From assembly GCA_016840905.1 (NCBI GenBank), contig JAEORM010000160.1:1-19071 (forward strand): a stretch of 19,071 nt of DNA, written 5' to 3'. This document shows positions 15,972 through 19,071 of the stretch, one piece after another (within the stretch, counting starts at the first letter, position 1; each line of letters opens with the position of its first letter). The translations under genes were made by a program, and so were the position numbers. Below the pieces are notes generated by a model, which had not been told where the DNA came from, did not search any database, and saw nothing but the letters and a program-made list of their open reading frames with translations. Origin of the DNA: Candidatus Gerdarchaeota archaeon. GTDB lineage: Archaea; Asgardarchaeota; Heimdallarchaeia; JABLTI01.

Positions 15972-15993
15972 AGAGTTTTACTCTTCATTTTTT
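15968..15993. terminator. Shared hairpin terminator between galU and the NfeD-like gene
   Basis: ATGAAGAGT (15968-15976) and ACTCTTCAT (15980-15988) form a perfect 9-bp stem with a TTT loop, followed by six T on the plus strand. On the minus strand a T7 run (plus A-run at about 15955-15961) follows after an ATAATAAT stretch. It overlaps the galU TGA (15969-15971) and the NfeD-like TAA (15980-15978), so one hairpin closes both convergent genes. Confidence 0.75.
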
Positions 15994-16946
15994 AGATCAT
16001 TATTAGCATTTGTTAGTGCATCTTTTGCTTTGCCAATCAATAAATCACGCGAATCATCTACTAAGTAGAAGTTTCTATCTGTACCAACTATATAGACCAA
16101 TTCATCTGGTAAGAATTCTTGGTGTTTATAGACAGTTTTAGCTGGAACCTTTAGGGGTTCAAATTGGCCGGGAATTTCTACTCTAATGGTTCCCCCTTTT
16201 GAATCTACATCTACTATTACAACTGCTTCTCGACCTATAAAGTCACTATTGGTAGGTAATCGATATGTTTCAGAAACAGCTACTCTCCTCCAAATGAGAT
16301 TAATTATTGTTGATAAAATAAAAGGACTTACAAGAATAACTGTTAATCGAATATAGGAATTCATATCTGGTTCTTGCCAGAATAGTAAAAGTCCCAATCC
16401 TCCAAAGGTTATTGAGAATACTGCCATTAAAAGTAATAATGGTGCAGATGTTCCTTTTTCAACTTTAATAGGACCACTAAGTTGATCAGGAATTTGTATA
16501 TGTAGTTGAGGATGTGCTGGTATGTCTTTATCTACACTAATATCCTTGTCAATGGTGATATCATGGTCCACAGTAATGTCTTTGTCAATAGTGAAATCTT
16601 TGTCAACCACGAAGTCTTTATCCACTGAGATATCATGGTCAAAAGCAAAATCCTTATCCACACTTATATCTTTGTCAATCGAATAATCATGATCAATTGA
16701 GATGTCATGATCAACAGAAATATCATGGTCAACAGAGATATCATGATCTGTAGACAGATCTGTATCGTGACTGAAATCTTTACTAAGATGATGACCAGTA
16801 CTGATACCCATAGTGACTAGGACAAGTGCTACTACAAGAACGCCAAAAATAAGAAAACCAATACAGAAACCTTTAAGCCATTCTTCCCAAACAAGAAGTG
16901 CACTAGCTAACCTTAAAGAATCGCTTATTATTCTATCTGTGAACAA
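15978..16946 (-). CDS. NfeD-like membrane protein with Asp-rich hexapeptide repeats
   Basis: This is a 322-residue protein. Order of parts: a short amphipathic N terminus; a first membrane helix (about 24-47); an array of 14 perfect-length hexapeptides of consensus D-[HK]-D-[ILFY]-[ST]-[VIT] (61-144); and a linker. Then come two more membrane helices (about 168-190 and 200-218), an OB-fold-like domain (about 232-298: IGREAVVIVDVDSKGGTIRV, then LPDELVYIVGTDRNFYLVDD), and a charged tail. The OB part resembles the C-terminal domain of NfeD/YuaF/YqiJ proteins. These proteins are classic operon partners of flotillin-like SPFH proteins, and an SPFH gene lies directly upstream here. It starts at TTG 16946 with GGAGG 11 bases before it; no ATG precedes the first helix. 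The repeat array is not part of known NfeD domains that I recall. Its role is unknown: metal or Ca binding, or a spacer rod, are possibilities. Confidence 0.65.
   Translation of the reverse strand: MFTDRIISDSLRLASALLVWEEWLKGFCIGFLIFGVLVVALVLVTMGISTGHHLSKDFSHDTDLSTDHDISVDHDISVDHDISIDHDYSIDKDISVDKDFAFDHDISVDKDFVVDKDFTIDKDITVDHDITIDKDISVDKDIPAHPQLHIQIPDQLSGPIKVEKGTSAPLLLLMAVFSITFGGLGLLLFWQEPDMNSYIRLTVILVSPFILSTIINLIWRRVAVSETYRLPTNSDFIGREAVVIVDVDSKGGTIRVEIPGQFEPLKVPAKTVYKHQEFLPDELVYIVGTDRNFYLVDDSRDLLIGKAKDALTNANNDLKNEE
16515..16766 (-). repeat. Fourteen 18-bp coding tandem repeats (DxD hexads)
   Basis: Read on the minus strand, 14 consecutive 18-base units encode hexapeptides such as DHDISV, DKDISV, DKDFTI and DHDITI with no indels. 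A degenerate 15th unit (SKDFSH) precedes them. Neighbouring units differ at several synonymous positions, so the array is diverged and under protein-level constraint, not a recent slippage expansion. Position 1 and position 3 Asp are essentially invariant, position 2 is His or Lys (Thr once), and positions 4 and 6 are hydrophobic in most units. Confidence 0.9.
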
Positions 16947-16992
16947 ATACTACTAATCCTCCAGAACTATCTTGCTTTGTATAATATTATTG

Positions 16993-17057
16993 TAGAGTTT
17001 TTCTCTAAAATAATGAAATTTGGGAGTAAATTACTCCCTGAATCTATTATTAGATTC
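16993..17057 (-). promoter_or_regulatory. Three tandem hairpins between the SPFH and NfeD-like genes
   Basis: In the 141-base gap between the two minus-strand genes lie three perfect inverted repeats. They are GAATCTA/TAGATTC (17040-17046 and 17051-17057), GGGAGTA/TACTCCC (17022-17028 and 17032-17038) and TAGAG/CTCTA (16993-16997 and 17003-17007, T5 loop). No strong T-run follows the first two on the minus strand. They could be a partial terminator that lowers NfeD-like expression relative to SPFH, an RNA processing site, or mRNA-end protection. GGAGG of the NfeD-like gene lies just downstream. Confidence 0.5.
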
Positions 17058-17087
17058 AATGAATCTTCAAGAAGAAAATTCATTCAT

Positions 17088-18311
17088 TTATTTTGTTTCA
17101 ATTTTTTTAGCTTCAGCTGAGTTTAATTTTTTACGTTTTTCAGTATTTTTTGAAACAGTTTCTTCAGCTAATTTTTCAGAAAAGTTTAAGCTTTTTCCTG
17201 TGATTTCTGGTAAGACTGTTAGGAATGGTATGATCGATTCAGCCAAACTTGAGAAGGCTTTTTGTCCATCACCCATTACAAACATTTTATCTACATTCAA
17301 TTGCTTGTAAATTTCTGGGAGCATTTCGACTATTTTAAGTTGGAAGAATTTAGGATCTGCTTGAGCTAAAGACTTAACTTGTTGGAGGATACCTTCAGCT
17401 TCAGCGACAAGCTTTTCTTTGACAGCTGCAGCTTCACCTTGAGCTTTAGCAATTAGTGTTAAACGATCACCATCAGCGATACGTTTCATACGCTCAAATT
17501 CAGCATCAGCTTCAATGGTTACTTTCTTTCGCTTGGTATCAGCTTCAACTTCTGTACGAGTCATTTCTAATCGTTGAACTTCGATTTCTCTATTTTTCGC
17601 TTCACGTTGAATTTCAAGTTGAACATTTTGTTCTTGTATACCTGTTTTACGGCTAACTTCGAGGTCTCTTAGACGAGTGATTTCGTCCATTCCTGCACGA
17701 CGAAGACGAGCTGTTTCTTCTTCTTGGATTTGTTTGGTTGCTTCCATGTTATTTTTAAGAACTCTATTAAGTACTTCTACATCTTTAACTTCTACAGAGA
17801 TTACAACAATTCCCCAATCAGCCATAAGCTCATGTAATTCTTTAGAAACTGCTGAAATGATTTCACTTCGTTCTCTAATTATATGTTCTAAAGGCATGTT
17901 TGCGCATGTTGTTCTGATAATGCTTTCTGCAGCGTTTTTAATGATCTTTTCAATATAATCAGATTCTTTTTGTTCCCATGAGACTGCTGTAAAAGCTATT
18001 TCAGGCTTTACTACTTTCCAAAAGATGAATGCACTTACTGAGACATCTTGGAATTCTCTTGAAACAACTTTTTCACTTGCTTCAAGGAATGTTTGCTGAG
18101 TAGTTGTTGGAATGATCACTACTTCATCAATTATGGGCATAAGGAAGCATCTACCACCTTTGCCGGCTGATTTTATTTTACCGTTTCTGAATCTGATGAC
18201 ATACTCATTTGTTTTGAATTTTCTATATCTGCTGATCAAGAATATCAAGAACAATAAAACAAAGACGCCTACTCCTGCTACTATTAAACCAACTGTTAAT
18301 GATATTGCCAT
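17088..18311 (-). CDS. SPFH/band-7 (flotillin-stomatin-like) membrane protein
   Basis: This 407-residue protein forms ring or cage oligomers on membranes and organises microdomains or controls membrane proteases. One N-terminal membrane helix (about 5-27) is followed by basic RYRKFK. The SPFH domain covers about 30-200 (NEYVIRFRNGKIKSAGKGGR, VVIIPTTTQQTF, REFQDVSVSAFIFWKV, then EIISAVSKELHELMADWGIV leading to VEVKDVEVL). A long Glu/Ala/Arg-rich coiled coil spans about 195-305, with AKAQGEAAAVKEKLVAEAEG typical of flotillin/HflK families. The last 100 residues hold a hydrophobic stretch (SSLAESIIPFLTVLPEITG) and a Lys-rich tail. The ATG at 18311 has GAGGGGT about 13 bases upstream. It lies directly upstream of an NfeD-like gene on the same strand, the classic SPFH-NfeD pairing. 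Confidence 0.9.
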   Translation of the reverse strand: MAISLTVGLIVAGVGVFVLLFLIFLISRYRKFKTNEYVIRFRNGKIKSAGKGGRCFLMPIIDEVVIIPTTTQQTFLEASEKVVSREFQDVSVSAFIFWKVVKPEIAFTAVSWEQKESDYIEKIIKNAAESIIRTTCANMPLEHIIRERSEIISAVSKELHELMADWGIVVISVEVKDVEVLNRVLKNNMEATKQIQEEETARLRRAGMDEITRLRDLEVSRKTGIQEQNVQLEIQREAKNREIEVQRLEMTRTEVEADTKRKKVTIEADAEFERMKRIADGDRLTLIAKAQGEAAAVKEKLVAEAEGILQQVKSLAQADPKFFQLKIVEMLPEIYKQLNVDKMFVMGDGQKAFSSLAESIIPFLTVLPEITGKSLNFSEKLAEETVSKNTEKRKKLNSAEAKKIETK

Positions 18312-18399
18312 TTTTTTCTAGTTACCCCTCTTTTTTGAATTAGGTGCTATAAATTTGGTAAAAGTCATCAATTTCAATTATTGTCTGTAAAAGACATCT

Positions 18400-18453
18400 T
18401 CTCTGTCTAGATCTTTTACTTATGTAGCTTATCTCTGTCTAGCTATTTAAATG
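18400..18453 (-). promoter_or_regulatory. SPFH promoter with an 11-bp direct repeat
   Basis: CATTTAAATA (minus strand, 18453-18444) is a strong archaeal TATA box about 135 bases upstream of the SPFH ATG. The 11-mer CTAGACAGAGA (minus strand) occurs exactly twice, at 18442-18432 and 18410-18400, 32 bases apart or about three helical turns. One copy abuts the TATA box and the other lies past the expected transcript start (about 18420). This looks like a regulator site flanking the start point. Confidence 0.5.
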
Positions 18454-18531
18454 TAAATAAATAAATTATTTATTTATTAAACCTATTACTTATATGTTAA
18501 ACTTATCACTAAATAATTCTCTTTTTAGATT

Positions 18532-18980
18532 TTATTCAAATCTGAAATAGATTTCTAATGTTTTTTCTATAGCATTACTAGTATAATAGATTGTAAAAGT
18601 ATACTCACAGTTTATAGTAAAAGTTCTATCAATTTTCAAGTAGAGTATTATTGATTTACCAATTTCGATCTATAGGGGAAATATAGTAGCAATTGATTCA
18701 TTATTATAGACTTCTATTGGAATAACTGTTTCTGTGGTATTTACAAAAGAAAAACATATTCTATTAGTAATTGTTTCAGCTTGTTTAAGACCACATAAAT
18801 AACATCTATTTCGTTTTCAGCTATTTGTCCATATCCAGTTGGAATAAGTATTCGAGTTGTTAATTTTGGGCTATACCAAAATAAATACTTAAAAAAAACA
18901 GCTAATGCAATTACAAGTATTGAAATCCCAAGAATAATATTTCTTTTTATTCTTTTTATGATAAAATCTATAGAAATTAT
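18532..18980 (-). pseudogene. Broken gene for a small membrane-anchored protein
   Basis: Protein-like sequence can be followed over about 149 codons in two frames. Segment 1 (18980 to about 18801) has a basic patch IKRIKRN, one hydrophobic helix (ILGISILVIALAVFFKYLF) and then WYSPKLTTRILIPTGYGQIA. A one-base shift near 18800 moves to the second frame, which reads YLCGLKQAETITNRICFSFV and continues to an in-frame TAG at 18672-18670. After that TAG the same frame goes on (KSIILYLKIDRTFTINCEYT) to a TAA at 18534-18532. The post-helix part is beta-rich, suggesting an exported domain. No ATG, GTG or TTG starts segment 1. Three lesions (start, frame, stop) favour a decayed gene; assembly errors in a low-complexity draft are the alternative. 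The family is not recognised. The remaining 91 bases to the window end are AT-rich with nothing visible. Confidence 0.5.
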
Positions 18981-19071
18981 TTATTTAATTTAAATCAATT
19001 ACAATTTTAAATGATCTTCCTTATCTAGAAAAATTTCAAAAACATTAATATTATTTGAAAAATAAAAAAAA

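Noticed and set aside
16515..16766. Regular 18-bp repeats as a possible CRISPR or non-coding satellite
   Set aside because: Units are contiguous without spacers, stay in frame in a continuous coding sequence, and vary mainly at synonymous positions.
18670..18672. In-frame TAG read as pyrrolysine or programmed readthrough
   Set aside because: The same gene also has a frameshift and no start codon, and no pyl genes or readthrough signal are visible. Decay or sequence error is simpler.

Overview
The window looks like chromosomal DNA from an AT-rich archaeon. The evidence is a Spt5/NGN-KOW factor next to a short SecE/Sec61-gamma, A-type (V-like) ATPase catalytic and non-catalytic subunits, a TrmB-like regulator, a eukaryote-like (ALG7-type) polyprenyl-phosphate GlcNAc-1-P transferase, FtsZ, and Shine-Dalgarno sites of the GGTGA/GGAGG type. 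A ferredoxin-linked indolepyruvate oxidoreductase points to anaerobic amino-acid fermentation. The mix is compatible with an Asgard lineage, but nothing seen here proves that placement. I see no rRNA, tRNA, CRISPR array, insertion sequence or phage gene.

Layout, left to right: (1) the 3' end of a winged-helix protein (3-404, +). (2) A 762-residue TrmB-like protein with a very long coiled coil between a DNA-binding head and a TrmB-type tail (522-2810, +). (3) Convergent to it, a SUKH/SMI1-like protein (2836-3417, -) whose reading frame extends upstream without a normal start codon. (4) The overlapping iorA-iorB pair (6098 to 3602, -). (5) Divergent from iorA, the GPT/ALG7-like membrane enzyme (6344-7408, +), then ftsZ (7567-8706, +). 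(6) A convergent MFS transporter (8750-10240, -). (7) SecE (10492-10668, +), Spt5 (10841-11434, +) and the A-ATPase A and B subunits (11617-14902, +), followed by a GalU-type nucleotidyltransferase (15078-15971, +). (8) On the minus strand, a membrane-stomatin module: an SPFH/flotillin-like protein (17088-18311) and an NfeD-like OB-fold membrane protein carrying 14 Asp-rich hexapeptide repeats (15978-16946). (9) The right end holds what reads as a broken gene for a small membrane-anchored protein (18532-18980, -).

Functionally, GalU and the ALG7-like enzyme could both feed cell-surface glycan synthesis, SecE and Spt5 are core export and transcription parts, and FtsZ serves division. The SPFH/NfeD pair probably forms a membrane microdomain assembly. 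Several genes end in short perfect hairpins followed by T-runs, and in most cases the hairpin overlaps the stop codon.

The points most worth following are the DxD hexad array inserted in the NfeD-like partner of the SPFH protein, the giant coiled-coil TrmB-like protein, the stop-codon hairpins, an abrupt codon-style change inside iorA, and the A-B-only ATPase unit.
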